Source: Eretmocerus hayati | Taxonomy: Eukaryota; Arthropoda; Insecta; Hymenoptera; Aphelinidae | Reading direction: 5' to 3' | NCBI GenBank assembly: GCA_029851415.1 | Contig: CM056742.1 | Coordinates: 92,742,748 to 92,806,747 of the forward strand | Length of the DNA: 64,000 bases | Shown here: one piece after another, positions 32,816 to 44,760 of the stretch | How the letters are laid out: each line of letters begins with the position of its first letter | Position numbering within the stretch: the first letter of the stretch is position 1 | Translations under genes and position numbers: made by a program | The notes under the pieces: model-generated | Seen by the model: the letters and a program-made list of their open reading frames with translations, nothing else | Database searches by the model: none | What the model was told of the DNA's origin: nothing

Positions 32816-33680
32816 AAGGGGCCATTTCGAAGGAAATTGACCGAGCTATCGAAGTGAGTAGGCTACAGAGTGGTAACTTGATGGTAAGTTATGGGACATT
32901 GAACATTTGATACCTTTCAATCGAATAAAAAAGTGTTTCCAACCGTTGTGCGTCATTATATTGTTACTTAACAGCCACTTAACACTTGATACGCCGCAAT
33001 CTACTAATTCCGTTAGCTCAGACAATTTCCTTTGAAATAACCCTTTGGTGAAGTCAATTCGACGCAGGGAAACCCGAGAAACACGCTGGACAAAATCACA
33101 AGCGTCGCAGGCGATCTCGACCGATTCGCACGGATTTTTATCTTGGACTTTACCTCATTTAAAATGATTCACTACTCCGGTCCCATTGCGTTGAATTGAC
33201 TTTTATCAGTGGTCATTTTGAAGGAAATTGCACGGGCTATCGATTGAAAATATTATCAAAACCGTAGAGAATCACGCATGCGCAGGAGAACTCGAAAACT
33301 GCGATAAAAAGTGATTCTAGGACTGTATTTCTGCCGTTCTGGCCCCGTTCTGACCATTTAATTCAACTAAAACTAACCGCTCCATGCGTTGAAAGTTTCC
33401 TAAGACCATCCCAATCAATGTTGTTCAGCTCGGTCTGCTCCATTCTACTTGGATTGCAAGTGTTTGCCAAGTGAAACTGACGAATTTTGTCGAAAAACGT
33501 CTCAAAACTGCAAAAAAATCGAAAATGTATGTCAAAATGGGCACTATATAGGCTACCTCTAAAAATCTGAAAAAAATTGCATCGATCTAGTTTCATATTG
33601 AAATTGAAATATCCGCGCGTGCGCGAAGGATCCAGGGGAGTCGGAAAATGAGTGATACCCTAATATATATTATATATATA
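32816..33680. other. Rearranged LINE-derived sequence and non-coding DNA
   Basis: 33053-33120 on the plus strand repeats, in inverted orientation, the first ~65 bp of the LINE frame (the CGACGCAGGGAAACCCGAGA block also at 32740-32815). GGAAATTG(A/C)(C)C(G)GGGCTATCGA-like sequence occurs at both 32829 and 33219. The remainder shows no gene. Confidence 0.55.
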
Positions 33681-34870
33681 TGAGAGTTTCCACGGAACTT
33701 TTAACTTTTGTGTTACTGCAGTGTTCCAGGAGTATTTTGAACTATTCGGAGTGCGCCTGAGTGGCATTTTATAGTATTTGGCATCATTCAATATGGACTA
33801 CATTCTTTTTTGTTGAAACGCATCCCGATTGGTCGATAGCAGACCGCAAAAGATGATTTTTGGATAGTTTACAAACCACCAACGCGATTTTTTGAATTGA
33901 TAAGGCTGTAACTAAAATACCTATGCCTCAACTACTTCGGTGGAATGATATATCCATCTATTCATCTCATATTTTGAGAAAATCTTTGATTCAGAGGTGT
34001 GCGCTGATTTGGCCATGATATTAGCTCTCATTCATCGATGTTACCGAGTTTTGTGGGAAAACTTTTTTTGGCTATTGTTTACGAAATTGATGAAATACCT
34101 TGTGCGAAACGGAAAATTTAGCAATGAGTTTTTGAAGTTGAAAAGAAGACGAATCGAATCCCGTTTGGTTTGTGAGTGTGCGTTGACCCGGACAAATTTT
34201 ATAGAGCTTCAAAGCTCATGAAGTTATCGCGCCACTGGCTTCCAAAATGGTCATTTTTTGATGTCATACTCAGGAGACGCGAAGCACAGGGTTGGGACCT
34301 TGTGCTCTTTTTTCTTCATCACAAAGAGGATATAACCGCACTATTTTTAGTTGCAATTGTCGATCGGTATTTCTGTGAGAAGCTGAGGAGAAATATTTGA
34401 ATCCGGATGGTAAGCTAAATAAGCCTCTAAATATGATGGTATCGCGATTTTCTTGGTTTTTACATGGTATACGGCTAAAATATGAACAAAATAACACTAC
34501 AGTGTATTCTAGAAATTGAAATGAGACTCATAGCTCTTGACTTGATTTTGGAAATTTATATCGAATTTCGGAGAAAACGATGATGAAATTCATCTTAAGG
34601 TCAAGTCAGGCAAAATATAATCCGTATCGATCGTCTAGACAATGTTTTGAATCGAATCTATCCGATTGAAGTTGATTCACGAATGTTTCAAGTGTGAAAT
34701 TCCGTACATGTCGTTCTGAACCAGATACCTCGGCTTGGAAGAGAGTGACACCACTATTTTCACATGTTTTCGAGGTCTAAGAATCACATGAAACCCATTT
34801 CAAACGTGTGCGTTGAGAAATTTTTTTTTTTTATTTCAGAGGGTCAATAGTTAAAAGTTCCATGGAAACC

Positions 34871-34874
<4 letters not shown>
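33681..34874. mobile_element. 1.2-kb TA-flanked TIR element
   Basis: 26-bp inverted repeats at 33681-33706 and 34849-34874 (core TTTCCA(C/T)GGAACTTTTAACT) agree at 24 of 26 positions and lie in TA-repeat DNA on both sides, consistent with a TA target. No transposase is recognisable; small frames inside lack motifs. Confidence 0.6.

Positions 34875-34904
<30 letters not shown>
34875..34904. repeat. (TA)n run
   Basis: Simple TA repeat between the TIR element and the Helitron-like 5' end. Confidence 0.9.
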
Positions 34905-34908
<4 letters not shown>

Positions 34909-34924
34909 CCCCTAATATATAGTA

Positions 34925-35225
34925 CTAAGAATGAGATTCCTCTGAATTTCCCTGAATTCCCTTGAACTCCCCTGAATTCCCTTGACTGCCTTGAATGCCC
35001 AGGAGGGCCCCTGAGGGCCTCTGAGGTCTTTCGAGGTCCCTTGAGGGCCCCCGACGGCCCCTGAGGGCCCCGAGTGCCTCTGACCGATTAACCTAAATTA
35101 TGTTCCATATTTACCTTAGGGGCTGAGAGATTCCCCTGAGATCCCCTGAGGGCCTGCGAGAGCCCCTGAGACCCTCCGAGGGTCTCCGAGGGCCCCTAAA
35201 TTTTTCTGAGCCCCTGCAGTCTCCT
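34925..35225. repeat. Low-complexity CCCCTGA(G/A)(G/T)(G/T) repeats
   Basis: Short irregular repeats of CCCTGAATTCC, CCCCTGAGGGCC and CTCCGAGGG without a fixed period. Confidence 0.7.
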
Positions 35226-35879
35226 CAATTTTTCTTTGCAGCTTCCCAGAAATTACCTCCTCCTCATCATCATCATTTCTCATTCGATTATTAAATTATT
35301 ATAACATTCAAAGTGAGCTTGCGTTACGGAGAAGATGTATATTCCTTCCAAGAAAGTATGAATCAGGAAAATTTTACAGTATATCTGAGAATCAAAAATC
35401 AATAATCGAAATTATTGGTGATGGGACACTCTTCCACAACATGAACTTCATTCTCTAAAATCAATTTCTCAATTTTCATCTTTCCACCACCTAACAATTT
35501 CATTTCATCTACAGCCTCCACTTCCACATGTACGTTGAACCTGTAAGGACCACTCAATAAAATCAATCTCGAAACGATTCATTTCAGTTTCATCTGATTT
35601 CAGGAAATTGATCATTCTCTTGCAAGTCACCGCAAACTTCTAACTCCACTCCACGATCGTACGATTCAATTTGACCGTTTTCATCTTTCACAACAATAAC
35701 ATCAAGTTTGTGACGTATATTCGTAATCACACCCAAAATTTCATTTTCATTCTTCTCATTCCTCTGAACGAATTGATCCTTCGGATAATCTTCTATCTCT
35801 GGAGAATCGACAAGACTTATGTAAGAATCATGTCATATAGTCGAAACATCACCAGTTCAACTCATTCATTGTTCCTTTT
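35226..35879. other. Non-coding interior of the Helitron-like element
   Basis: No gene supported; AT-rich. It may include further decayed helicase sequence on the minus strand, which I cannot align by eye. Confidence 0.35.
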
Positions 35880-36065
35880 TTCGAAGGTCTATCATCATAC
35901 TGTATTTTGTTCTATATCCCAACGTTTTGCGATTTTCTCGTTCAATTTGATAATATTCTCGTTATGAGATGACAGAACAACTCTATTCGTAGAAGTATTC
36001 CCATTTATGTCTTTGAGTATGGTTCTCCATACATCATTACTCATACACATATACTCAATTTCATA
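35880..36065 (-). pseudogene. Pif1-like helicase fragment, second copy
   Basis: The minus strand here repeats the segment found at about 37430-37320: TRTIL/WRTILKDI, STNRVVLSSH and IIKLN(E/K)KI. At DNA level CAACTCTATTCGTAGAA and TTCTCGTTCAATTTGATAAT-like sequence occur in both. It is a partial duplication of the helicase relic. Confidence 0.6.
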
Positions 36066-36670
36066 TGATAATTAATTTCCTAATATTGTTCTCAATTTCG
36101 TTTGAAGTCAACCATTGTGCACGAACCTCACTCATTTTTATATTTTTATGTATTCCCTCATATCTTCATTGGGAATACTGCATTGTATCGTACTCCATAC
36201 TTGATTACTCAACAGAAATTTGAAAGCTGTCGGTTCACTGTCATCGCCCTTTTTCTGGAACTCAGACTTGCGAAACAATTCGTCAACATACCCAACTATA
36301 TTTCTGTAATATCAATCTCATCAACATCTCTAATCATAGAGATTCATATCAGTGAACTGAATTACTAACGTTGTTCCATCTCCAATTCTGACTATTCTTC
36401 GAATAATCGTTATTCGACATATCAATTCCCTTCAACTTTTCGGGTCCGGGAATTGCTCACATTCGCTGTGAGCTCTCAAAAAATACTCTCTGTTTCATGC
36501 AATGCTATCATTCCATTCAAACACTCGATTTCTGTAAATCCTTCTGACTATTTTGAGCATTTCCCGTATTTTTCACAACTTTTTTCTCTCCCACTGCTCG
36601 TTTAGACACCACAAGATTACCTGCTTCTTCAGTTTATATACTTGTACTATCTCTCCCAACTCCGGATTCC
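36066..36670. other. Non-coding, AT-rich interior
   Basis: No gene supported. A small open frame at 36102-36368 has no motif. Confidence 0.35.
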
Positions 36671-36673
36671 ACT

Positions 36674-38000
36674 TCATCTTAACGAGATTTGAGAAGAATA
36701 TACTTGAATTTCATATTTATAGATGACACAGATATCAAACATCAGGTACTCCATCCCCAACAACATTTTCGATCTCATCTGAACCATCATATCTATTTTC
36801 AATGAACGAATTTTTCGGATCCCTTCACCGAAAGAGAGCAATGTGAAGCTGTCCATGGGAGAAAAGCGGCCGTTTTACATAAATACCAACCTTATCCAAA
36901 CGTTGACGTTGGGACTTATTAATCGTCATTGTGAATACCCAGACCACAGGAAACTGTTTCCTGTGAGCTACAAACAGCAGGAAAGACTCACCCTTGGTTA
37001 GTCTTATCTTAGATATCAAAACTATCCTCCCCATATTCTCCCCAGTTATAACTTCCGCTTCAATATCATGCTTTTACAACTTTCTAATTTTCAATCAAAT
37101 CCCATTACACAAATCCTCTGCCACGCTCAGATTCCGAGTCATCGGATTCCGAATCGACATCACAATAGCATTTACTTTCAAATCAAGTTTATGTGGAGTT
37201 AAACCATCTCTAATTTCATTCAGGAACTCGGGTGAATATTCCAGATGAGTGTGCTCCTCAGTTTGATGTGCACCTTATGTGAGTCGCATAATCAACGCTT
37301 AGTAAGAGGATGTAGGACCATCAAACATTTTCAAGATTTTCTTGTTCAATTTTATGATATTTCCTTCATGAGATGACAAAACAACTCTATTCGTAGAAAT
37401 ATCTTTAATGTCTTCCAATATGGTTCTACGTAGATCATTACTTTTCCGCTCAGGTCTCACTTCCACTTCATCAATTCTACCCTCGTCTCCACCAGAAGGA
37501 TGTTGGAAAAATCAGTGTTCTTAGATTTCAAATTTTTAGTCAGCTTCATTACATCAAACAATGGCCATAAGGCTGACGATGTGATAGTTTCCTGGATTAT
37601 AGAAAGTCTATTCCCATTGGTCAAAACTGGCAGGATTTGTCTAAAGGCCCCGCCTGGAAGCACCAATTTTCGACCAGAGGGTGAGTCATTGAAAAAAAAC
37701 GTCAAGGGATGTTCTATCGACCACCTCTTAAGCTTTTTTGGTGATCATTGATGCTTCGTCCCAGATGATAACACTTGCTTTCCTCAATTTCATGTCATCA
37801 GCATCAGATTCCAAGAAAATGCTCCCAATACTTTCTAGATCCAAGGGTAGTCTGAAGTATCTATGACTTGCCATACCTTGTGGTAAAAAAGTCGACGCGA
37901 CACCTGTCCACGCCATTGACAGAACCTTCTTTTTTGGGACAGAAAATCATAAATGAGAGACCTTTACAAGCAGTTTCCCCACAATCTCCAGGACCATCAA
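36674..38000 (-). pseudogene. Pif1-like DNA helicase relic
   Basis: On the minus strand, in several frames: a degraded Walker A (DGPGDCGET near 38000), AWTGVASTFLPQG (about 37910), LPLDLESI, VIIWDEASM (Walker B; 37750), LVLPGGAFRQILPV (37660), ITSSALWPLFDVMKLTKNL, then the PHKLDLKVNAIVMSIRNP region, FPVVWVFTMTINKSQRQRLD (36950) and VKRPLFSHGQLHIALFR (36830). This order is diagnostic of Pif1-family helicases, including the Hel half of Helitron RepHel. No Rep (HUH) domain was found. Multiple frame changes and a damaged nucleotide-binding loop make it non-functional. It runs opposite to the Helitron end at 38144. Confidence 0.8.
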
Positions 38001-38144
38001 TGGAATTGATGATTTTTTACTAGATTTTCATTACTTCTTCTGTTGCTATGGATGGATTATTGATTCTTCACTCCTCCAAATCACTAATCACGGGTAGCGG
38101 GGCTTGGCGAGCGGAGCGAGCAGGGGGGGCTTGCCCCCCCCTAG

Positions 38145-39441
38145 TATATATATATATCGCTTTGCGCCTTGCACCGATATATGTCTGATGGAACTATATA
38201 TATTCTTCCATCTCTGCCTCTATCGCTCACCTACGTATAAAACATGAGGGCGAATCCATACATCTCTGTTTGAAGAATAAAAGTTGCGTGAACTAATGAG
38301 CAGCATGCATGAATTTCGCGTGTCTACGCAACCGCTAATATCGAGCTGCCTAATTCACGTAAAGTGGGGAATGACGAGAGCTGGATGTATCGTCAGCAAC
38401 GGGGGCGGAGGTGCCAAGCACTTCTCTCTGATACACTTATCCTACAGGTAGTCCAGGACCTCAGCGAAGCCCGCCGAGGAGTCAGCCTAGGGCCCGGACG
38501 CATATAAAACTCTCGCTTGACCCGTCCCCGCTCGTCATTCCCAAATGGAGTTCATTTGAGAACTTGCGTTCTAATTTTTTGGCAAAAAGTAAGTCTAATA
38601 TAAGTCCCTCTTTGCGTGATGATATGAGAATTCATTATTTCTTTTCACTATCGCTACGCAATCCTGATCGATTGTGAGCGTGCCGGATCTCTCTTGTAGA
38701 TCCTTAACTCTATGCAGCCTTACTCCAAAGGCTAGTAAAGTTAAGAACTCACGGATAAATCCTGTCATGCATCCGCGAATTAGAGAAAACTGTGAACGCC
38801 ATACATGAGCTGAACACAAGACAGGGAATTCAGCACGTATATATCTACCATATACTTTTACAGTCATTCGGACTAGGTAAAATCCCTAATCTCCCTGTAT
38901 TAAGCGTGCTGAATTCCCAGTCTGATTTTCTAGGATCGGACATTGACCAAGACGAACGGCAGCATACCCAAGGGCGACACAGTCGTAGAACCGTATATCT
39001 TTGTTAGGCTTTCTCTTCTCATATTCCAACACGCGAGCGAGCGAGGAAGTTAGCTGAAATCATTTGTCTATTAGAAACGTACACACATCAAGAGTGTGGG
39101 AGCCATTATATCCCGCATACTTGCGATGTATGCCTAACAGGATGACAATTTGTTGAAAACAGCTCATAGATGGCTATTTTCCTTATATGTTCACAGATGT
39201 AATCATTATACGATCATTGCGAGGCAAACTTCACCAATATATTGGATCAAATACATATGTCCAGCAAGGCAGCAGTATTGAGCTCGAAGCCAGCATATTT
39301 TCTTTGTACGCGGCCTGCAAGCCGTGGGATTGAGATGTATAGAGTCAGATCAATTGAATTCCTAGAAACGATATTCAAAATCTCAGTCGAATTTATAACC
39401 CGTTGTGGACAATGGCTGACTACGCTCGTTGACCCCTGCAG
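38145..39441. other. Non-coding between Helitron and Gypsy LTR
   Basis: No protein-coding gene supported. It contains the promoter-like segment at 38499-38595 described separately. Confidence 0.45.
38367..38595 (+). promoter_or_regulatory. Candidate promoter and first exon
   Basis: GCATATAAAA lies at about 38498 with TCATTC about 35 bp later (38535-38540) and an AAAGTAAGT splice-donor-like sequence at about 38586-38594. GGGAATGACGAG (38367-38378) is inverted as CTCGTCATTCCC at 38531-38542. It could start an unidentified spliced transcript. No downstream coding exon was identified. Confidence 0.3.
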
Positions 39442-39786
39442 TGTATTACGAATATATTGTAAGAGTGAGCTCAGCACTGTATTAGTCATCTTACGATGAA
39501 TCAGAATTCTCGCGAATATATTGAAGCTGTGTCACAAAGAAGTGCATAGTCTCTCTGCACTCATTCACATATGAATGTGTCTGGCCCCGAATTCACGTAC
39601 CAGGTACGAGCTGGTACGATGCAGGGTATGAGAGAGGCACCTACTGCACAGCCAGGCAGACGGCTCAAGACCGGCAAGCCTCATACACGGCCCCGTGTCA
39701 TTTGTATCAATATTGAATAAAGTTTTAGTTATCACTCAGAACACCGATCTCATCATATATTGCACGCCCTCTCCCCGGACACCACA
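39442..39786 (+). repeat. 5' LTR of the Gypsy element
   Basis: It starts TGTATTACG and ends ...ACCACA, giving TG...CA ends right before the primer site. It matches 57781-58100 at most positions (small substitutions such as GGTATGAGAG versus GGTATAGAAG). AATAAAGTTTTAGTT near 39717 is a probable polyadenylation region. Confidence 0.85.
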
Positions 39787-39787
39787 C

Positions 39788-39798
39788 TGGCGACGAGG
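39788..39798 (+). other. Primer binding site (tRNA-Ser type)
   Basis: TGGCGACGAGG lies 1-2 nt after the LTR and is complementary to the 3' end expected for tRNA-Ser(GCT), whose acceptor ends in CCTCGTCG plus CCA. CGA(C/T)GA(G/A)GAT-like sequence recurs four more times up to 39896. Confidence 0.6.
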
Positions 39799-39910
39799 AT
39801 AAAAGCAGCAATCCGACGAGGATGAAACAGACCATACGATGAGGATAGGTAAATCTATCTGACGAAGATAGAAGAAGACAATCCGACGAGGATTACTCGA
39901 TACAGCAAAG

Positions 39911-40175
39911 GTGAGAAGACAGGTCCTCCGCAGCATACTAATAGAGCCATTTAACAAGAGTTATGTGTCAATAGGAATTCTACGCAAAATAGCTAGAAAG
40001 ATACGACAAGTTCAATTCACTGTAAAAACTCAGGTAGTCGATATTCCGAAGCAAAATATTAGTATCGAAATACCAGAAGATAGTGATTTGGGCGAGGGGA
40101 GTGCATTAACTCCAACTTCATACCAAAACAGTCCCACAGTAGACAAAGAAATACAGAAATCAGGAGAAGATGATA
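39911..40175 (+). pseudogene. gag: Gypsy leader/gag N-terminal segment
   Basis: The frame is open from about 39911 to the insertion point (RRQVLRSILIEPFNKSYV..., acidic and polar later, ending EKSGEDD-like). After the insertion, with one TA discounted, the frame continues into the gag frame starting at 53726, so it belongs to the same transcript and possibly the same protein. No recognised domain. Confidence 0.5.
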
Positions 40176-40637
40176 CACGGTCATTCAAAACTATAGGTAA
40201 GCCCAGAAAGGGGTTGAAGATCTTGCTTGCCCGGTCCCAATCGCGTAGGCAAAATGAGGATTGGGGCCCTGGTCATTTTGAGAATCAAATTTGAATGCCG
40301 TCTTGTTTTGAAGCCTCGACCGTCTCGCGCACGCGTCTCCCCAGCTCTTGCGTTGGCGTCTCGCGTCTCGCGTCCGCTGCTTTTCCTCGATTGCATTCCG
40401 TCGCCGCGACGAGCAATCCTGCGAGAGTGAAAAGTAAGCCTAACAGTCGCGTGGTCGTACCTGATGCGAAGATTGCTCGTCGCAGCGACGAATTGCAATT
40501 GATTGCAATCGAGGAAAAGCAGCCGGAGACACGAGACGCGAGACGCTTGTGTACTTATGAGGGGTTATGGTCCGCTTGTATTTTCCGTTCGTGGCTGCTG
40601 TATTTTTGTTCCAAGTCATTCGTAATGACATCTTTTC
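40176..40637 (+). repeat. Left terminal inverted repeat of the giant element
   Basis: Reverse complement of 53257-53718 up to GACATCTTTTCT. It contains its own imperfect inverted repeat: GCGTCTCGCGTCTCGCGTCC...TTTTCCTCGATTGCA (40351-40400) pairs with TGCAATCGAGGAAAAGCAGC...ACGCGAGACGC (40502-40547), and CGACGAGCAATC pairs with GATTGCTCGTCG, so each TIR can fold. Confidence 0.9.
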
Positions 40638-40656
40638 TGAATCAAACTACATACTA

Positions 40657-43600
40657 ATAAACCTTTTGTCTCTTTCATTCACACGATTTTGATGACGGGG
40701 ATGTCGAATAGTCAATGCCGATCGATATCCAATGACAGAAATTCGCGAGTAGATGACTCGATGCTCGAGCTGTAGTCGTGGCTCGCTAAGATTCAAAGCA
40801 GACGCGTAAGAAATTCCGGATTTTGATCAATGTACAGACTAATTAACAGTTCGACATTTTCACTCACACGATTTTGATGACGGGGATGTCGAATAGTCAA
40901 TGCCGATCGATATCCAATGACCGAAATTCGCGAGAAGATGACTCGATGCTCGAGCTGTAGTCGACGCTCGCTGAGATTCAAAGCCGACGCGTAAGAAATT
41001 GCGGATTTTGATCGAATTACCCACTAATTGAAATTTCGTCTCTTTCATTCACAAGATTTTGTCACCGGAGATGTTGGGAAGTCGATCCTCATTGATATCC
41101 AGTGACAGAATTTCGCGAGAAGGTGACTCGATGCTCGAGCTGTAGTCGACGCTCGCTAAGATTCATACCAGACGTAAGAAATTGCGGATTTTGATAAAAC
41201 TACCGACTAATTGACATTTCGCCTTTTCCATTCACACTATTTTGTCACCGGAGATGTGATAAAGTCAATGCTGATCGATATTTGATGACCGAAAATCGCG
41301 AGGAGATGACTCGATGCTCGGGCTGTAGTCGACGCTCGCTAAGATTGAGAGCAGACGTGAGAATTTTCGGATTTTGATCAAAGTACACACTAATTAACCA
41401 TTTGTCTCTTTCATTCACACTATTTTGTCCCCGGAGAAGTTATGAAGTCAATGCCGATCGATATCCAATTACAGAAATTCGCGAGGAGATGACTCGATGC
41501 TCGGGCTGTAGTCGACGCTCGCTAAGATTCGGAGCAGATGTAAGGTATTTGCGGATTTAGATAAATTTAAACACTAATAAACCATTTGTCCCTTTCATTC
41601 ACACTATTTTCCCCCGGAGAAGTCATGAAGTCAATGCCGATCGATATCCAATTACAGAAATTCGCGAGGAGATGACTCGATGCTCGGGCTGTAGTCGACG
41701 CTCGCTAAGATTCTGAGCAGATGTAAGGTATTTGCGGATTTAGATCAAAGTACAGACTCATCGATAACTTGTTTCGTTCATTCACACGATTTTGTCGCCG
41801 GAGATGTTGGGAAGTCAATTCTCATTGATATGCAGTGACAGAGATTCGCGAGGAGATGACTCGATGCTCGAGCTGTAGTCGACGATCGCTGAGATTCAGA
41901 GCAGATGTAACGAATTTGCGGATTTCAATCAAACTACACACTAATAAACCGTTTGTCTCTTTCATTCACACAATTTTGATGACGGAGATGTCATAAACTC
42001 AATGCGGATCGATATCCAATGACCGAAATTTGCGAGAAGATGACTCATTGCTCGAGCTGTAGTCGACGCTCGCTAAGATTCGAAGCAGATGTAACAAATT
42101 TGCAAATTTCAATCAAACTACACACTAATAAACCGTTTGTCTCTTCCATTCACACTATTTTGTCACCGAAGATGTCATAAAGTCAATGCTGATCGATATC
42201 CAATGACCAAAATTGACGAGAAGATGACTCGATGCTCGAGCTGTAGTCGACGCTCGCTAAGATTCAGAGCAGATGTAAGGAATTTGCGGATTTTGATCAA
42301 AGTACAGACTCATCGATAACTTGTTTTGTTTATTCACACGATTTTGTCGCCGGAGATGTTGGGAATTCAATTCTCATCGATATCCAGTGACAGAAATTCG
42401 CGAGGAGATGACTCGATGCTCGAGCTGTAGTCGACGCTCGCTGAGATTGAGAGCAGACGTGAAAATTTTCGGATGTTGATCAAAGTACAGACTCATCGAT
42501 AACTTGTTTCGTTCATTCACGATTTTGTCCCCGGACAAGTCATGAAGTCAATGCCGATCGATATTTAATTACCGAAATTCGCGAGGAGATGACCCGATGC
42601 TCGGGCTGTAGTCGACGCTCGCTAAGATTCAGAGCAGATGTAAGGAATTCGCGGATTTTGATCAAACTACACACTGATAAACCATTTGTCTCTTTCATTC
42701 TTACTATTTTGTCCCCGGAGAAGTTATGAATTCAATGCCGATCGATATCCAATTACAGAAATTCCCGAGGAGATGACTCGATGCTCGGGCTGTAGTCGAC
42801 GCTCGCTAAGATTCAGAGCAGACGTGAGAATTTTCGGATGTTGATCAAAGTACAGACTCATCGATAACTTGTTTCGTTCATTCACGATTTTGTCCCCGGA
42901 CAAGTCATGAAGTCAATGCCGATCGATATTTAATTACCGAAATTCGCGAGGAGATGACCCGATGCTCGGGCTGTAGTCGACGCTCGCTAAGATTCAGAGC
43001 AGATGTAAGGAATTCGCGGATTTTGATCAAACTACACACTGATGAACCATTTGTCTCTTTCATTCTTACTATTTTGTCCCCGGAGATGTTGGGAATTCAA
43101 TTCTCATCGATATCCAGTGACAGAAATTCGCGAGGAGATGACTCGATGCTCGAGCTGTAGTCGACGCTCGCTGAGATTGAGAGCAGACGTGAAAATTCTC
43201 GGATGTTGATCAAAGTACAGACTCATCGATAACTTGTTTCGTTCATTCACGATTTTGTCCCCGGACAAGTCATGAAGTCAATGCCGATCGATATTTGATT
43301 ACCGAAATTCGCGAGGAGATGACCCGATGCTCGGGCTGTAGTCGACGCTCGCTAAGATTCAGAGCAGATGTAAGGAATTCGCGGATTTTGATCAAACTAC
43401 ACACTAATAAACCATTTGTCCCTTTCATTCACACTATTTTCCCCCGGAGAAGTCATGAAGTCAATGCCGATCGATATCCAATTACAGAAATTCGCGAGGA
43501 GATGACCCGATGCTCGGGCTGTAGTCGACGCTCGCTAAGATTCAGAGCAGATGTAAGGAATTCGCTGATTTTGATCAAACTACACACTAATAAACCATTT

Positions 43601-44235
43601 GTCTCTTCCATTCACACTATTTTGTCCCCGGAGAAGTTATGAATTCAATGCCGATCGATATCCAATTACAGAAATTCGCGAGGAGATGACCCGATGCTCG
43701 GGCTGTAGTCGACGCTCGCTAAGATTCAGAGCAGACGTGAGAATTTGCGGATTTCGATCAAACTACAGACTCATCGATAACTTGTTTCGTTCATTCACAC
43801 GATTTTGTCGCCGGATATGTTGGGAAGTCAATTCTTATTGATATCCAATTACAGAAATTCGCGAGGAGATGACTCGATGCTCGGACTGTAGTCGACGCTC
43901 GCTAAGATTCGGAGCAGATGTGAGGTATTTGCGGATTTAGATCAATTTAAACACTTATAAACCATTTGTCTCTTTCATTCACACTATTTTGTCCCCGGAC
44001 AAGTCATGAAGTCAATGCCGATCGATATTGAATTACCGAAATTCGCGAGGAGATGACCCGATGCTCGGGCTGTAGTCGACGCTCGCTGAAATTCAGAGCA
44101 GACGTGAGAATTCGCGGATTTTGATCAAACTACAGACAAATTTGGGACTCGTCTCTCTCACTCACACGATTTTGTTGATGGAGTTAACGTAAAGTCAATG
44201 CTTATCGATATCTTATAATAGAGATTCGCGAGAAG
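40657..44235 (+). repeat. ~184-bp satellite, forward array (about 19 units)
   Basis: Successive GATGACTCGATGCTCG positions are about 40752, 40937, 41122, 41305, 41488, 41671, 41855, 42039 and 42223, i.e. 183-185 bp apart. Each unit carries TTCATTCACACGATTTTGT, CCGGAGATGT, CAATGCCGATCGATATCC, AAATTCGCGAGGAGATGACT and GTAGTCGACGCTCGCTAAG. Long open frames across units occur because 183 is a multiple of 3; they are not called as genes. Confidence 0.95.
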
Positions 44236-44760
44236 ATCACTTCAGATTCGCGTACGCGAATGTGAAGCTGTTCGCGTACACGGATGCCGAGCTGATTCGC
44301 GTGCGCGAGCAAGCCAAGATTCGCGTACGCGAATGGGAAGCTGATTCGCGTGCGCGAGCAAGTCAAGATTCGCGTGCACGAGCAAGCCAAGATTCGCGTA
44401 CGCGAATGGGAAGCTGATTCGCGTGCGCGAGCAAGCACAGATTCGCGTACGCGAATGCCAAGCTGATTCTCGTGCGCGAGCAAACCGAGATTCGCGTACG
44501 CGATTTTGGAGCTGATTCGCGTACACGGATGCCGAGCAGATTCGCGTGCGCGAGCAAGTCAAGATTCACGTACGCGAATGGGAAGCTGATTCGCGTGCGC
44601 GAGCAAGCACAGATTCGCGTACGCGAATGCCAAGCTGATTCGCGTGCGCGAGCAAGCACAGATTCGCGTACGCGAATGCCAAGCCGATTCGCGTGCGCGA
44701 GCAAGCCGAGATTCGCGTACGCGAATGTAAAGCTGATTCGCGTGCGCGAGCGATTCAAAT
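44236..44760. repeat. ~49-bp palindromic GC-rich tandem repeat (element core)
   Basis: Alternating GATTCGCGTACGCGAATG and CTGATTCGCGTGCGCGAGC motifs with a ~49-bp period (about 44318, 44391, 44440, 44489, then on to 44710). TTCGCGTACGCGAA is a perfect 14-bp palindrome. The blocks are runs of alternating purine/pyrimidine (CGCGTGCGCG, CGCGTACGCG). A looser continuation extends to about 45040. All frames are open on both strands because 49 is not a multiple of 3. Confidence 0.92.

Larger units (their letters stand above)
34905..38144 (+). mobile_element. Helitron-like element
   Basis: The right end has GGGGGGGC-TT-GCCCCCCC (38123-38140), an 8-bp stem with a 2-nt loop, followed directly by CTAG (38141-38144) and then T. 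It is preceded by the GCGAGCGGAGCGAGC sequence common before Helitron 3' ends. The left end begins A|TCTCCCCCTAATATATAG, giving the A-T target context expected of Helitrons. Inside are CCCCTGAGGG-type low-complexity DNA and two helicase relics on the opposite strand. The left end is less certain than the right. Confidence 0.5.

Noticed and set aside
43295..43642. Long open frames with repeated Cys-rich peptide across the ~184-bp satellite
   Set aside because: The satellite unit is often 183 bp, a multiple of 3, so any frame free of stops in one unit stays open through several. The same peptide appears in many units and on both arrays with stops scattered; no start or promoter is present.
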